This document shows positions 16,444-25,730 of a stretch of 64,000 nucleotides of DNA, piece by piece. A program made the position numbers and the translations under genes. Origin of the DNA: Mycobacterium simulans (GTDB taxonomy: Bacteria > Actinomycetota > Actinomycetes > Mycobacteriales > Mycobacteriaceae). The stretch spans positions 2,001,509 to 2,065,508 of the forward strand of contig NZ_OCVX01000003.1 of NCBI RefSeq assembly GCF_900232995.1, read 5' to 3'. The stretch's first letter is position 1. Each line of letters opens with the position of its first letter. The notes under the pieces are model-generated. The model saw only the letters and a program-made list of their open reading frames with translations, was not told where the DNA came from and ran no database searches.

Positions 16444-18045
16444 GTGACTGTGACACCGCAGGATTGGATCGCTCACGACCCGGACCCGCGGACGGCCGCC
16501 GAGCTTGCCGCGTGTGACCCCGACGAACTGGCAGCGCGATTCGCTCGTCCGCTGGCGTTCGGCACCGCGGGGCTGCGCGGTCCGGTGCGCGGCGGGCCGG
16601 ACGCGATGAATGTTGCCGTGGTGCTGCGCGCCACTTGGGCGGTGGCACAGGTGCTCACCAGCCGCGGCCTCGCCCGATCACCGGTGATCGTAGGGCGCGA
16701 CGCTCGGCACGGCTCGGCGACATTTGCCGCCGCTACTGCTGAAGTGCTTGCTGCAGAAGGTTTTTCGGTTCTGCTATTGCCCGATCCAGTGCCCACACCC
16801 GTGGTCGCGTTCGCGGTGCGCCACATCGGGGCCGCCGCCGGGATACAGATCACCGCATCGCATAACCCCCCGACCGACAACGGGTACAAGGTGTATCTCG
16901 ACGACGGCATCCAGATCGTCTCTCCCACCGACCACCAGATTGAAGCCGCGATGTCGTCGGCTCCCCTGGCCGATCGGATCGCCAGGAAACCGGTCCGAGC
17001 CACCGGCAACGAGCTGGTTGACCACTACATTCAGCGCGCGGCCGGAGTCCGCCACTGCGCCGGTTCGGTGCGGGTGGCCCTGACACCGATGCACGGGGTC
17101 GGCGGCGCGGTCGCAGTCGAGACGCTGCGACGGGCCGGCTTCGACGATGTGCAAACCGTCGCAGCACAATTCGCGCCGGATCCCGACTTCCCTACCGTGA
17201 GATTCCCAAATCCGGAGGAGCCCGGTGCCACCGACGCACTGCTCGCCCTGGCTAACGACGTCCGCGCCGACATCGCGATCGCACTCGATCCCGATGCCGA
17301 CCGGTGTGCGGTGGGCATCCCTTTGGGGAAATCGGGGGCGTCGGGCTGGCGGATGCTGTCCGGCGACGAAACCGGTTGGCTGCTAGGCGATTACATTTTG
17401 TCGCGGGCCTCGAATCCGGAGCACATGGTGGTTGCCAGCACGCTGGTGTCGTCGCGGATGCTGGCCGCGATCGCCGCGCACTACGGCGCGGTCCACGTAG
17501 AAACCCTCACCGGTTTCAAATGGTTGGCGCGCGCCGACGAGGGCATCGCCGGCGGAACGCTGGCATACGCCTACGAGGAGGCGATCGGGCATTGCGTCGA
17601 TCCCGTCGCGGTGCGCGATAAGGACGGCATCAGTGCCGCGGTTTTGGTGTGCGATCTGGTCGCCATGCTGAAACAGCAGGGTCGCTCGGTGTCTGATGTG
17701 CTCAACGAGCTCGCGCGGCGCCACGGAGTGCACGATGTTGCCGCAGTATCGCGTCGGGTCGCCAATCCCGAAGAGGCTGCCGCTTGGATGCAGCGGCTGC
17801 GTAGGGTGCCGCCGGATCGGCTGGCTGGATTTGCCGTGACCGTCACCGATATCACCGATGTGCTGATCTTCACCGGCGGCGACGACGGCACTTCGATCAG
17901 GGTGGCGGTGCGCCCTTCCGGAACCGAGCCGAAGGTGAAGTGTTATTTGGAGGTTCGCTGTGCGGTGACCGGTGACCTACGACATGCCCGGGAACGGGCC
18001 GCCGCGGTGCGTGCGGAGCTGGCCTCTTCGGTTGCGGCTCGGTGA
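16444..18045 (+). CDS. pmmB: Phosphohexomutase/phosphopentomutase PmmB
   Basis: 533-residue alpha-D-phosphohexomutase superfamily enzyme. The phosphoserine loop [13 protein letters not shown] has Ser139, the metal loop is [10 protein letters not shown], the sugar-binding loop lies near [14 protein letters not shown], and the phosphate-binding loop is [10 protein letters not shown]. It is annotated as phosphomannomutase in M. tuberculosis. Its position 3 bases after deoD and next to upp makes phosphopentomutase activity (ribose 1-phosphate to 5-phosphate) the more natural role; that is inference. The last 149 bases are overlapped antisense by an extended upp. Confidence 0.92.
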   Translation: MTVTPQDWIAHDPDPRTAAELAACDPDELAARFARPLAFGTAGLRGPVRGGPDAMNVAVVLRATWAVAQVLTSRGLARSPVIVGRDARHGSATFAAATAEVLAAEGFSVLLLPDPVPTPVVAFAVRHIGAAAGIQITASHNPPTDNGYKVYLDDGIQIVSPTDHQIEAAMSSAPLADRIARKPVRATGNELVDHYIQRAAGVRHCAGSVRVALTPMHGVGGAVAVETLRRAGFDDVQTVAAQFAPDPDFPTVRFPNPEEPGATDALLALANDVRADIAIALDPDADRCAVGIPLGKSGASGWRMLSGDETGWLLGDYILSRASNPEHMVVASTLVSSRMLAAIAAHYGAVHVETLTGFKWLARADEGIAGGTLAYAYEEAIGHCVDPVAVRDKDGISAAVLVCDLVAMLKQQGRSVSDVLNELARRHGVHDVAAVSRRVANPEEAAAWMQRLRRVPPDRLAGFAVTVTDITDVLIFTGGDDGTSIRVAVRPSGTEPKVKCYLEVRCAVTGDLRHARERAAAVRAELASSVAAR

Positions 18046-18670
18046 ACGGGCTGGGCCCGAACTGCCGGTCGCCGGCGTCGCCGAGACCCGGCACGATATA
18101 TGCGGCCTGATTGAGCCCTTCGTCGACCGCCACAGTGAACACCCGGGCGGTGGGCGCCGCCTTCTCAAGCGCCGCAAGCCCTTCCGGTGCAGCCACCACA
18201 CAGAGCACGATGAATTCCGTTGCGCCGCGGCGTTTCAGCAGTTCAATCGTTTGGATCATCGACCCACCAGTTGCCAGCATGGGATCGAGGACCATTACCG
18301 GCCAGCCTCTGAGATCGTCGGGCAACTTCTCCATATAGGTGACCGGCTCGTGGGTTTCCTCGTCGCGCGCCATACCGACGAACCCGACCTGGGACTCGGG
18401 TATCGCAGCCTGTGCCTCATCGATCATCCCCAGGCCGGCGCGCAACACGGGAACCAGTAGTGGCGGGTTGATGAGTCGCGTCCCGACCGTTTCAGCCACT
18501 GGGGTCCGGATCTTGACCGGCTCGCGGGGTGCGTCCCGGCTGGCCTCGTAAACCAAGACAAGCGTCAACTCGCGCAACGCGGCACGGAACGCAGCCGGAT
18601 CGGTGCGTTCATCGCGCAGCACGGTCAGTCGGGCAGCGGCCAGCGGGTGGTCTACGACGCACACGTCCAT
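17897..18670 (-). CDS. upp: Uracil phosphoribosyltransferase with unusual C-terminal extension
   Basis: Makes UMP from uracil and PRPP in pyrimidine salvage. The core is a normal UPRTase: [13 protein letters not shown], the PRPP loop [12 protein letters not shown], and the uracil-site end [16 protein letters not shown]. The family ends within one or two residues of FGP (207 residues in M. tuberculosis). Here the frame runs on for about 50 residues of Pro/Arg/Ser-rich sequence ([13 protein letters not shown] and on) that is antisense to the end of pmmB. The natural reading is that a stop codon was lost. Start is ATG 18670, beginning [10 protein letters not shown]. Confidence 0.9.
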   Translation of the reverse strand: MDVCVVDHPLAAARLTVLRDERTDPAAFRAALRELTLVLVYEASRDAPREPVKIRTPVAETVGTRLINPPLLVPVLRAGLGMIDEAQAAIPESQVGFVGMARDEETHEPVTYMEKLPDDLRGWPVMVLDPMLATGGSMIQTIELLKRRGATEFIVLCVVAAPEGLAALEKAAPTARVFTVAVDEGLNQAAYIVPGLGDAGDRQFGPSPFTEPQPKRPAPHAPRRPVPGHVVGHRSPHSEPPNNTSPSARFRKGAPPP

Positions 18671-18749
18671 GGGTTCGAGCGTACGTAACAATCAGGGGTA
18701 GTACCGCTAACACACGTCGCGCGAGGCCGTATGCCGTACAAACCGCCCA

Positions 18750-18755
18750 TATACT
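18750..18755 (+). promoter_or_regulatory. -10 box of sapM (leaderless)
   Basis: TATACT, one mismatch from TATAAT and a perfect TANNNT match, ends 6 bases before the sapM ATG at 18762. The start codon would be the transcription start. No Shine-Dalgarno sequence is visible. Confidence 0.6.
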
Positions 18756-18761
18756 CCCGGC

Positions 18762-19634
18762 ATGCGGGATCACCGGCGACCCCAGACCAGGGCGTTCCGA
18801 GCGCTGGCTGTAGCCGTTTTGGTGGTTGCAACCAGCGCCATGGCCCCCCGCGTGAGCCTCGCGGCGGCAGCCCTGCCAACCTTCGCGCACGTGGTGATCG
18901 TGGTGGAAGAAAACCGTTCTCAGGCCAACATCATCGGTAACAAGTCGGCGCCATTCATCAACGCACTGGCTGCCAACGGCGCAATGATGGCCCAATCGTT
19001 CGCCGAAACACACCCAAGCGAACCGAACTACCTGGCGCTGTTCGCCGGCAACACCTTTGGGCTGACTAAGAACACCTGTCCGGTCAACGGCGGCAACCTG
19101 CCCAATTTGGGTTCTGAATTGCTAGCCGCCGGTTACACATTCGTGGGTTATTCAGAAGACCTGCCCGCGGTCGGCTCAACGGTCTGCGCGGCGGGCAAGT
19201 ACGGCCGCAAGCACGTGCCGTGGGTCAACTTCAGCAACGTGCCACCTGCAGCTTCGGTGCCGTTTTCCGCGTTTCCCACCCCGGACAACTACGCCAGCCT
19301 GCCGACCGTCGCGTTCGTCATTCCCAATGCCGCCAACAACATGCACGACGGCTCGATCGCTGCCGGCGACGCCTGGTTGAACCGCGAGCTGGCTGCCTAT
19401 GCGAACTGGGCCAAAGCCAACAACAGCCTGCTGATCGTGACCTGGGACGAGGACGACGGATCCAGCCGGAACCAAATTCCGACGGTGTTCTACGGCGCGC
19501 ACGTGCAGCCCGGCACCTACACCGAGCAGATCAACCACTACAACGTTCTTTCCACGCTGGAGCAGATGTATGGGCTGCCCAAGACGGGCAATGCGGCGAA
19601 TGCCGCCCCCATCGCAAGTATTTGGGGCGGATAA
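18762..19634 (+). CDS. sapM: Secreted acid phosphatase SapM
   Basis: 290-residue secreted phosphatase of the phosphoesterase/AcpA-like superfamily. The N-terminal signal (LAVAVLVVATSAM, cleavage near SLAAAALP) is followed by VVIVVEENRSQANIIG, the metal-site segment of the family, then THPSEPNYLALFAG and IVTWDEDDG, which hold further metal ligands. In M. tuberculosis SapM (Rv3310) dephosphorylates phosphatidylinositol 3-phosphate in the host and blocks phagosome maturation; secretion depends on SecA2 and SatS. The neighbour downstream is satS. No lesion is visible, so the protein should be functional. Confidence 0.95.
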   Translation: MRDHRRPQTRAFRALAVAVLVVATSAMAPRVSLAAAALPTFAHVVIVVEENRSQANIIGNKSAPFINALAANGAMMAQSFAETHPSEPNYLALFAGNTFGLTKNTCPVNGGNLPNLGSELLAAGYTFVGYSEDLPAVGSTVCAAGKYGRKHVPWVNFSNVPPAASVPFSAFPTPDNYASLPTVAFVIPNAANNMHDGSIAAGDAWLNRELAAYANWAKANNSLLIVTWDEDDGSSRNQIPTVFYGAHVQPGTYTEQINHYNVLSTLEQMYGLPKTGNAANAAPIASIWGG

Positions 19635-19654
19635 GCGCCAGCGGGCGAGGTCGC

Positions 19655-19660
19655 TATTCT
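19655..19660 (+). promoter_or_regulatory. -10 box of satS (leaderless)
   Basis: TATTCT ends 7 bases before the ATG at 19668. It gives satS its own likely leaderless promoter in addition to read-through from sapM, which ends 33 bases upstream. Confidence 0.5.
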
Positions 19661-19667
19661 GTGCCGC

Positions 19668-20948
19668 ATGGCTGCTGACCTCGTGCCCATCCGCCTGAGC
19701 CTGTCCGAAGGTGACCGCTACACGCTGTGGGCGCCTCGGTGGCGTGATGCCGGCGACGAGTGGGAAGCGTTTCTGGGCAAGGACGACGACCTGTACGGCT
19801 TCGAAAGCGTCGCTGACCTGGTCGCATTCGTGCGTTCCAACACCGACAACGACGTGGTCGACCACCCGGCGTGGCAGGGTCTGACCGAGGCGCACGCGCA
19901 CCACTTCGAGCCGTCCGAAAACAAGCAGTTCGATCTGATGGTCGTCGAGGAGCTGGTGGCCGAGAAGCCGACAGAAGACGCGGTGTCGGCGCTTGCGGCG
20001 ACACTAGCCGTGGTCTCGTCCATCGGATCGGTGTGCGAGCTGGCGGCGGTGTCGAAGTTCTTCAACGGCAATCCCATGCTGGGCACGGTGTCCGGCGGCA
20101 TCGAACACTTCACCGGGAAGGCCGGCCAGAAACGCTGGAACGCGATCGCCGAGATCATCGGGCGAAGCTGGGATGACGTGCTCAAGGCCGTCGAGGACAT
20201 CATCAGCACTCCGGACGTCGACGCGGAGCTGTCGGAGAAGGCCGCCGAAGAACTGGAAGAGGAGATCGAAGAGCCCGAAGCATCTGACGAGTCCGACGCC
20301 GAGGCCGCCCAGGACGCGGTTGACGAGGCCGAGGAGGGCGAGGAGGCCGAGGAAGAGGAGGAAGAACGCGCGCCCGGCGACACTGTCGTGCTTGGCAGCC
20401 AGGAGGATTTCTGGCTGCAAGTGGGAATCGACCCGATCCAGATCATGACGGGTTCAGGCACCTTCTATACGCTGCGCTGCTACCTGGATGATCGGCCGAT
20501 ATTCCTTGGCCGCAACGGCCGGATCAGTGTATTCAGCTCCGAGCGCGCACTGGCCCGCTACCTTGCCGACGAGCACGACCATGACTTGTCGGATCTGAGT
20601 ACCTACGACGACATCCGCACCGCCGCCACCGACGGGTCACTGGCCGTGGACGTCACCGACGACAACGTCTATGTGCTGAGCGGCCTCGCCGACGATTTCG
20701 CCGACGGGCCCGACGCGGTGGACCGCGACCAGCTCGACCTCGCCGTCGAGCTGCTCCGCGATATCGGCGACTACTCCGAGGAAAGCACCGTCGACAAGGC
20801 GCTGGACTCCGGCAAGCCACTGGGCAAGCTGGTGGCCTACGTGCTGGACCCCGATGCGGTTAGCAAGCCCGCGCCGCCGTATGCCACCGCGGTTCGGGAG
20901 TGGGAAAAGTTGGAGTCGTTCGTCGAGTCGCGGCTCAGGCGCGAATAG
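19668..20948 (+). CDS. satS: SatS, SecA2-pathway export chaperone
   Basis: 426-residue cytosolic protein equivalent to Rv3311, which has been described as SatS, a chaperone needed for export of SapM and other SecA2 substrates. Two folded regions (about 1-180 and 240-426) flank a highly acidic linker at about 185-235 (EEEIEEPEASDESDAEAAQ and further Glu runs), so the protein should be strongly negatively charged. There is no signal peptide or membrane segment. Adjacency to sapM supports the role. Its last codons are part of a 24-bp sequence that is repeated at the end of the convergent hydrolase gene. Confidence 0.88.
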   Translation: MAADLVPIRLSLSEGDRYTLWAPRWRDAGDEWEAFLGKDDDLYGFESVADLVAFVRSNTDNDVVDHPAWQGLTEAHAHHFEPSENKQFDLMVVEELVAEKPTEDAVSALAATLAVVSSIGSVCELAAVSKFFNGNPMLGTVSGGIEHFTGKAGQKRWNAIAEIIGRSWDDVLKAVEDIISTPDVDAELSEKAAEELEEEIEEPEASDESDAEAAQDAVDEAEEGEEAEEEEEERAPGDTVVLGSQEDFWLQVGIDPIQIMTGSGTFYTLRCYLDDRPIFLGRNGRISVFSSERALARYLADEHDHDLSDLSTYDDIRTAATDGSLAVDVTDDNVYVLSGLADDFADGPDAVDRDQLDLAVELLRDIGDYSEESTVDKALDSGKPLGKLVAYVLDPDAVSKPAPPYATAVREWEKLESFVESRLRRE

Positions 20949-21005
20949 CGCCGCAAGCCGGCGACGACATTGAGCCAGAGCGTCGCGGCTCAGGCGCGAA
21001 TAGCG
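20927..21005. repeat. 24-bp direct repeat spanning two convergent gene ends
   Basis: The 24 bases at 20927-20950 recur exactly at 20982-21005 (core CGGCTCAGGCGCGAATAGCG). The first copy encodes the last residues and TAG stop of satS. The second encodes, on the other strand, the last residues and TGA stop of the hydrolase. A short local duplication thus supplies both stop codons. Confidence 0.85.
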
Positions 21006-21878
21006 GCGAAGATCTCGTCCCAATCTTCGATGTGGAAATGGCCTTTGCCGTCCGTCCAGTGAAAATCAACGTCTGGGATCGTGCGCTCGAGATACTCCCC
21101 CATCGAGCGCGGTACGAAGGTGTCTTCGCTGCCTAACCAGATGTGGGTGGGCACGGCCACGTCGGCGACGTCGAAGTCCCACGGTCGATACTCGAGTAGC
21201 GATTCATACGCTGCGCCGCGGCTGCCCTGACGGAACGCTTCGAGCTGGATGGCGCGGAAGTGCTGGGCGAAAAGCTCGTCGCGCATGCGCTGTTGGTCGG
21301 CCCCGGATACCGAAGCCGTCACCAACCGGCAAAACAGCCTTGGGGAGTACTTCGCGCACCAGCCGAGGGGCGCAAACAAAGCGCCGAATGTGCGCGGCGC
21401 GCGTTGCGCCAGCCGGGCATAGAACCGGTCCGTCGAGTTCAGGCTGCGCATGATGTCCGGTGTCGCCAGCGGACCCCACGGTCCAAGCGCGCCGACGAAC
21501 TTCAGCCGTGCGGGCGGGATGACGGTCCCGCAGACAAACAGGTGCGGTCCGGCACCCGAATGTCCAACCACGCCAAACTGTTCCAGCTCGAACGCGTCGG
21601 CCAGAGCGCAAACGTCTGCCGGCCAATCACGAAAGGTACGTCCTTGCTTGAAGGTTGAGCGACCAAACCCTGGCCGATCAATTGCGATGAGCCGAAGGCC
21701 CGCTCGCTTTGCGGCTCCGTCGGCGAAAGCGCCCTCCAGCCGCGAACTTGGCGTGCCGTGGAAGTAGAACGCCGGGTAGCCGGCGGGGTCGCCCCATTCC
21801 AGATAGGCCAGTTCGCGCCCGTCGGGCAGGACGAACACACTAAACTCATCGGTGCGAATGCATTTGGGTAACAACAAC
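20990..21878 (-). CDS. Alpha/beta hydrolase
   Basis: 296-residue single-domain alpha/beta hydrolase, counterpart of Rv3312c. FHGTPSSR is the oxyanion-side loop, VGHSGAG carries the nucleophile Ser108, the acid is in WLGSEDTFVP, and the base is His in GKGHFHIED. It has no signal peptide or lipobox, so it is cytosolic. Start ATG overlaps the stop of the upstream gene by one base (TAATG), which implies translational coupling. The substrate is unknown. Confidence 0.88.
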
Positions 21879-21879
21879 A

Positions 21880-22461
21880 TTAGCCGATTGCTTCCAGAAA
21901 AGCCCGGCCCCGCGGCGACAACCGGTAGCCGACATCGAGGCTGATCGTCAGGCCCAATTCCTTGAGCCGGCGGACCCGCCGCTTGAACCGAGGCACGTCC
22001 AGCCCTTCTCCGGCCGCCAGGTTGGGGGCGCGCACCGCCTCGTTATCGGCGATCAACCGCAGGTACCTTCTGGTCCACGCGCCGGACGGGCTGGCGGTAT
22101 CGAGGCGGTCGAGGCCGGTCACGATCGCCGCGACGTCATCGGCGGTCAGGGCGTCGTCCGCTGCGAGCGCCGGGCGTTCGTCGGGGCCGGCGAACGACAC
22201 CGTGATGAGGTATGTGTGTTTCGCGGGCCGCCGATCCAGCTCCGCCTGCGCGATCGCGGCATCAGGAAAGCCGGCAGCGCGTGCCTGCTGCTCGGTGACC
22301 CGATAGTCGTGGGGAAGCTCCTCGACATCGTCGATGCGGATCGTGCCCGCCATCGTGCGTTGGGTGCCACCAGGTTTTGCTCGTGCGACGTCCCAGCGCC
22401 GCAGCACCAGGTTGACGCGACCGTTCGCAATGCCCTCGGCGGTGGCACGGTTGAGCAGCAC
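21880..22461 (-). CDS. ASCH/PUA-like protein with C-terminal winged helix
   Basis: About 193 residues from the preferred GTG at 22461 (VLLNRATAEGIANGRVNLVLRRW). The first about 95 residues resemble ASCH/PUA-like small beta-barrels seen in RNA-associated proteins: a basic NLVLRRWDVARAKPGGTQRT stretch, then MAGTIRIDDVEEL. The last about 80 residues (RYLRLIADN, then FKRRVRRLKELGLTISLDVGYRLSPRG) look like a winged-helix end. The assignment is by pattern only. It is translationally coupled to the downstream hydrolase (TAATG), so the two may work together. Confidence 0.6.
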   Translation of the reverse strand: MLLNRATAEGIANGRVNLVLRRWDVARAKPGGTQRTMAGTIRIDDVEELPHDYRVTEQQARAAGFPDAAIAQAELDRRPAKHTYLITVSFAGPDERPALAADDALTADDVAAIVTGLDRLDTASPSGAWTRRYLRLIADNEAVRAPNLAAGEGLDVPRFKRRVRRLKELGLTISLDVGYRLSPRGRAFLEAIG

Positions 22462-22850
22462 ACGAGCGATGGTATGCCGGGCGCTGACGCCGGCGTGTAG
22501 CACGTCCGCCCTGATCCAAACCAGATTTGCCGCCGACTGGTGTGTGTCAGAACGCTGGCGAGCTGGTTCTCCCGGCTGATCACCGGGTTAGCCCCCGGTG
22601 AACCGCAGCACCCGAGCGATGGAATGCGCGTGTCGGCTGTGATGTCTCGGGGAGCCGTCCGACACCGATCAGTCCCGTTCCCTGATCGACCGGATGCGCG
22701 CGGCGGGGCGCGCCGAAGCCCAAATCAGTTCGGCCCGCCTCGCGGCCATCGGGGATCTGTTCGAGCTGCGCCGCAAGTCAGGCCGCCGAGCCGTCGGCGC
22801 CGACTCCACACCGATGTCAAACAACGGCTCAAGCGGGCGGTATGCCCGCG
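22462..22850. other. Gap with remnant of a 13E12-family HNH protein
   Basis: No complete gene is supported here. Between about 22658 and 22800 on the plus strand a frame reads SDTDQSRSLIDRMRAAGRAE, then AQISSARLAAIGDLFELRR. This is the N-terminal signature of the 13E12 (REP13E12) repeat family of HNH endonucleases common in mycobacteria. The similarity then fades, the frame has no usable start upstream, and the HNH region is absent, so this is a degraded fragment. Confidence 0.6.
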
Positions 22851-24491
22851 TCATCGCTGCGCGGCATGCGTGCGATCACATTCTGCAGCGGTTGTTCCGG
22901 GGTATCGGTCGTTGGCATTCCGAAACCCCTCACCGAAATCGACTGCCCTGTTGTGGATGTCGCGCAACGGAACTTCGCGCATAAACAGCGCCAAGACAAA
23001 ACCGATCGCGGCCACCGGAGCCGCGCACAGGAATACCAGGGCTAGCGACCCGGCGTAGGCGTGCACAATCGGCACGGCCACGGCAGGGGGTTGTCGGTGC
23101 AGCGCTACGGGCGAGCTCACCACGTCGTCGGACGCGCCGGTGGCCGCCAGCGCCGAAGCCAGCCGTGAGTTGAGGAGGTTGACGAACAAGGAACCAAATA
23201 TGGCTGCCCCGAACGAGCCGCCGATGGTGCGGAAGAAACTTATGCCGGAGGTGGCAACGCCTAGGTCGTCGAAATTCGACGTGTTCTGCACGATCAGTAC
23301 CAGCACCTGCGTGGTCAGGCCGATGCCGGCACCCAGGATCAGCAGGTAGACCGATTGCGTTGTCGCAGAAGTCGATCCGTCCATGCCAGACATCAGGACA
23401 AACGCGATCGTCATCAGCGCGGTGCCGACCACCGGAAAGATCTTGTAGCGACCGGTACGCCCGACCACGCTGCCGCTACCGATGGAGGTGATCAACATGC
23501 CGATCACCATCGGCAGTACGCGCAGACCCGAGGCGATCGCCGAAACACCGTTGACGTACTGCATGAATGTTGGCACGAATGTCAGTGCACCCAGCATCGC
23601 GAACCCTACGACGAACGCCAGCACACAGCACACGCTGAATACCGGCCCGGCGAACAGCCGAGTTGGCAAAATCGGTTGGGCAGCACGGGTTTCCACCCAT
23701 ACGAACACGCCGAGAGTCACCGCGGCACCCGCGAACAGCCCAATGATCGGCGCCGACCCCCACGCGTAGACGGCGCCGCCCCAACTGGTGGCCAAAGTCA
23801 ATGCGGCCGCGCTCAGGCCAATGAAAACGATGCCGGCATAGTCGATTACGGGTTTGGTAACGGCTGCCAGCGCCGGGATCGCCGCGGCCGCCACACAGAT
23901 CACCACCGCCGAGACCGGGAGGTTGATCCAAAACGCCCACCGCCAGGTCAGATAGTCGGTGAAGTAGCCCCCGAGCAACGGGCCCCCGACCGTCGTGACG
24001 CCGATTACCGCGCCCAGGATCCCCTGATACCTCCCGCGATCTCGAAGCGGCACAACCTCACCGACCAGGGCGACGGCGGTGACGGTGATGGCGCCTCCGC
24101 CGATTCCCTGTAGGGCACGCGATAACACCAGCATGGTCATCGACTGCGCCAGCCCGCACAACACCGACCCCACCACAAAGAGCAGCACGGCGACTTGAAA
24201 CACCCGCTTGCGTCCGAACATATCGCCGAGCTTGCCGACCAGCGCTGTGACGATCGTCGAGGCCACCAGGTAGCTGGTGACCACCCATGATTGACGACCG
24301 GCCTCTCCCAGGTCGGCGACGATGGTTGGCAACGCGATCGCGACGATGGTCTGATCCAGCGTCGAGAGCAGTATGCCGAGCACGATTGCCAGGAAGATGA
24401 AGTTGCGCCGCCGCGGGGTGATCAGCGCGCTGTTGAGTGTGCCATCAGCGGTCGGCGCGGAAGCGGCGACCGTCGCTCTCGGGTGTGTCAT
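22851..24491 (-). CDS. MFS multidrug exporter, DHA2 (EmrB/QacA) type
   Basis: 546-residue membrane protein with about 14 predicted transmembrane segments. Motif A is GKLGDMFGRKRVF in the first cytoplasmic loop; the start of TM1 reads LDQTIVAIALPTIV, typical of DHA2 drug:H+ antiporters, and motif C-like GPLLGG follows in TM5. The start ATG has an AAAGG about 6 bases upstream. It lies 28 bases downstream of the P450 gene on the same strand, so the two probably form an operon. The C-terminal tail overlaps the edge of the 13E12 remnant. Confidence 0.9.
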   Translation of the reverse strand: MTHPRATVAASAPTADGTLNSALITPRRRNFIFLAIVLGILLSTLDQTIVAIALPTIVADLGEAGRQSWVVTSYLVASTIVTALVGKLGDMFGRKRVFQVAVLLFVVGSVLCGLAQSMTMLVLSRALQGIGGGAITVTAVALVGEVVPLRDRGRYQGILGAVIGVTTVGGPLLGGYFTDYLTWRWAFWINLPVSAVVICVAAAAIPALAAVTKPVIDYAGIVFIGLSAAALTLATSWGGAVYAWGSAPIIGLFAGAAVTLGVFVWVETRAAQPILPTRLFAGPVFSVCCVLAFVVGFAMLGALTFVPTFMQYVNGVSAIASGLRVLPMVIGMLITSIGSGSVVGRTGRYKIFPVVGTALMTIAFVLMSGMDGSTSATTQSVYLLILGAGIGLTTQVLVLIVQNTSNFDDLGVATSGISFFRTIGGSFGAAIFGSLFVNLLNSRLASALAATGASDDVVSSPVALHRQPPAVAVPIVHAYAGSLALVFLCAAPVAAIGFVLALFMREVPLRDIHNRAVDFGEGFRNANDRYPGTTAAECDRTHAAQR

Positions 24492-24518
24492 GGCGGCCTT
24501 TGCGTCGTCGTCAGGGCG

Positions 24519-25730
24519 TTACCAACGCACCGGCAACGACAGCATGCCCTCGTTCATCATCCCGGTGCGAACCTCCAGGTCGTCCACATCCACCGCAAGC
24601 TCAAGTGTCGGCACTCGGGTGACCAAACCTCGCAGGAGCGACTGCATCTCGCAACGGGCGAGCCAGGCGCCCGGACACAGAAACCGACCGTGGCCGAAAC
24701 TGATATGCCGATTGTCCGATCGGTCGACCAGGAACTCCTCGGAGTCGTCGAAGACGCGGGCGTCGCGGTTCGCCGAAGTAGTGCTGATCGCGATCGTCGT
24801 TCCCTTCGGGATTACCGTGTCGTCGAGCTCGATGTCCTCGATTGCATAACGGAGAGCACCGAGGTTCGACGGCGGCAGGTAGCGCAGCACCTCCTCGACC
24901 GTCGACTCGATCAGTTTCGGATCGGCAACCACCCGGCCATAGCAACCCTTGTGCAGCAGCAGACCGATCATCCGGGAAATCATCACCCAGGTGGAGTCGA
25001 TGCCCGCGGCGAAGAGTGCCTGTGCGAGGTAGACCAGTTCGAGGTGACTGAGCCGCCCGTCGTCGACGTCCGACACGGCGACCAGATCGCTGAAGAAATC
25101 GCCCGTCGGTTCGGCTCGCCGTTTCTCGGCCAGATCACAAATGAACTGCGCGAACTCCTGCTGGCCCGCGGCCATCTCCTCGGCCGTGTGGCGCGAGAGG
25201 CTAAACAACCGCTCCGCCCAGTACTGGGCTCGGTCCCCATCATCGGCCGGAAACCCGAACATCTCACCGATAATCTGCCGCGGCAGCGGTCGGGCGAGGG
25301 CCTCGACGGCGTCGGCGGGCATCGGCCCGGCCAGCATTGCATCGAGCAGCTCGTCGACAATCGTGACGATTCTTGGCCGCAACTCCTCGATCCGCCCTCG
25401 GCGCAGCGCCTTGGCGAACAACCGGCGAATCCGCGTGTGATTGGGCGGGTCAACCAATGTTGAGACGAACTCCAGCTCCAGCATGTTGAGCTGTGTGGTC
25501 GAAAGCCTGGCCGCGTCCGCACGATACATGTTCCGACTGACTCGACGGTCGTCCAGCAGTTGCTTGGCATCGTCGTAGCGGGTGATGACCACCGCCGGGT
25601 CGCCGCTCGGAAAGCGCACGTCGGCAACCGGGCAGCGCTGCCGGAGTTCGCCGAGCTCGTACGACGCCGACAACGCGTGCGGCTGAGTGAACGGGTAGTC
25701 CGTTGCAATGCTGGTACCAGGACCGGCCAC
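24519..25730 (-). CDS. Cytochrome P450
   Basis: 403-residue soluble bacterial P450. The heme-binding loop SFGHGRFLCPGAWLAR has Cys352. The K-helix motif is E280-V-L-R283. The I-helix oxygen-activation motif is AAGIDST (242-247) instead of the usual AGxET/DT, with Ser in place of one conserved residue. GTG start at 25730 is preceded by AGAGG with 7-base spacing. Paired with an exporter, the enzyme may modify a compound that is then pumped out; no substrate can be inferred. I recall neither gene at this locus in H37Rv. Confidence 0.92.
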   Translation of the reverse strand: MAGPGTSIATDYPFTQPHALSASYELGELRQRCPVADVRFPSGDPAVVITRYDDAKQLLDDRRVSRNMYRADAARLSTTQLNMLELEFVSTLVDPPNHTRIRRLFAKALRRGRIEELRPRIVTIVDELLDAMLAGPMPADAVEALARPLPRQIIGEMFGFPADDGDRAQYWAERLFSLSRHTAEEMAAGQQEFAQFICDLAEKRRAEPTGDFFSDLVAVSDVDDGRLSHLELVYLAQALFAAGIDSTWVMISRMIGLLLHKGCYGRVVADPKLIESTVEEVLRYLPPSNLGALRYAIEDIELDDTVIPKGTTIAISTTSANRDARVFDDSEEFLVDRSDNRHISFGHGRFLCPGAWLARCEMQSLLRGLVTRVPTLELAVDVDDLEVRTGMMNEGMLSLPVRW

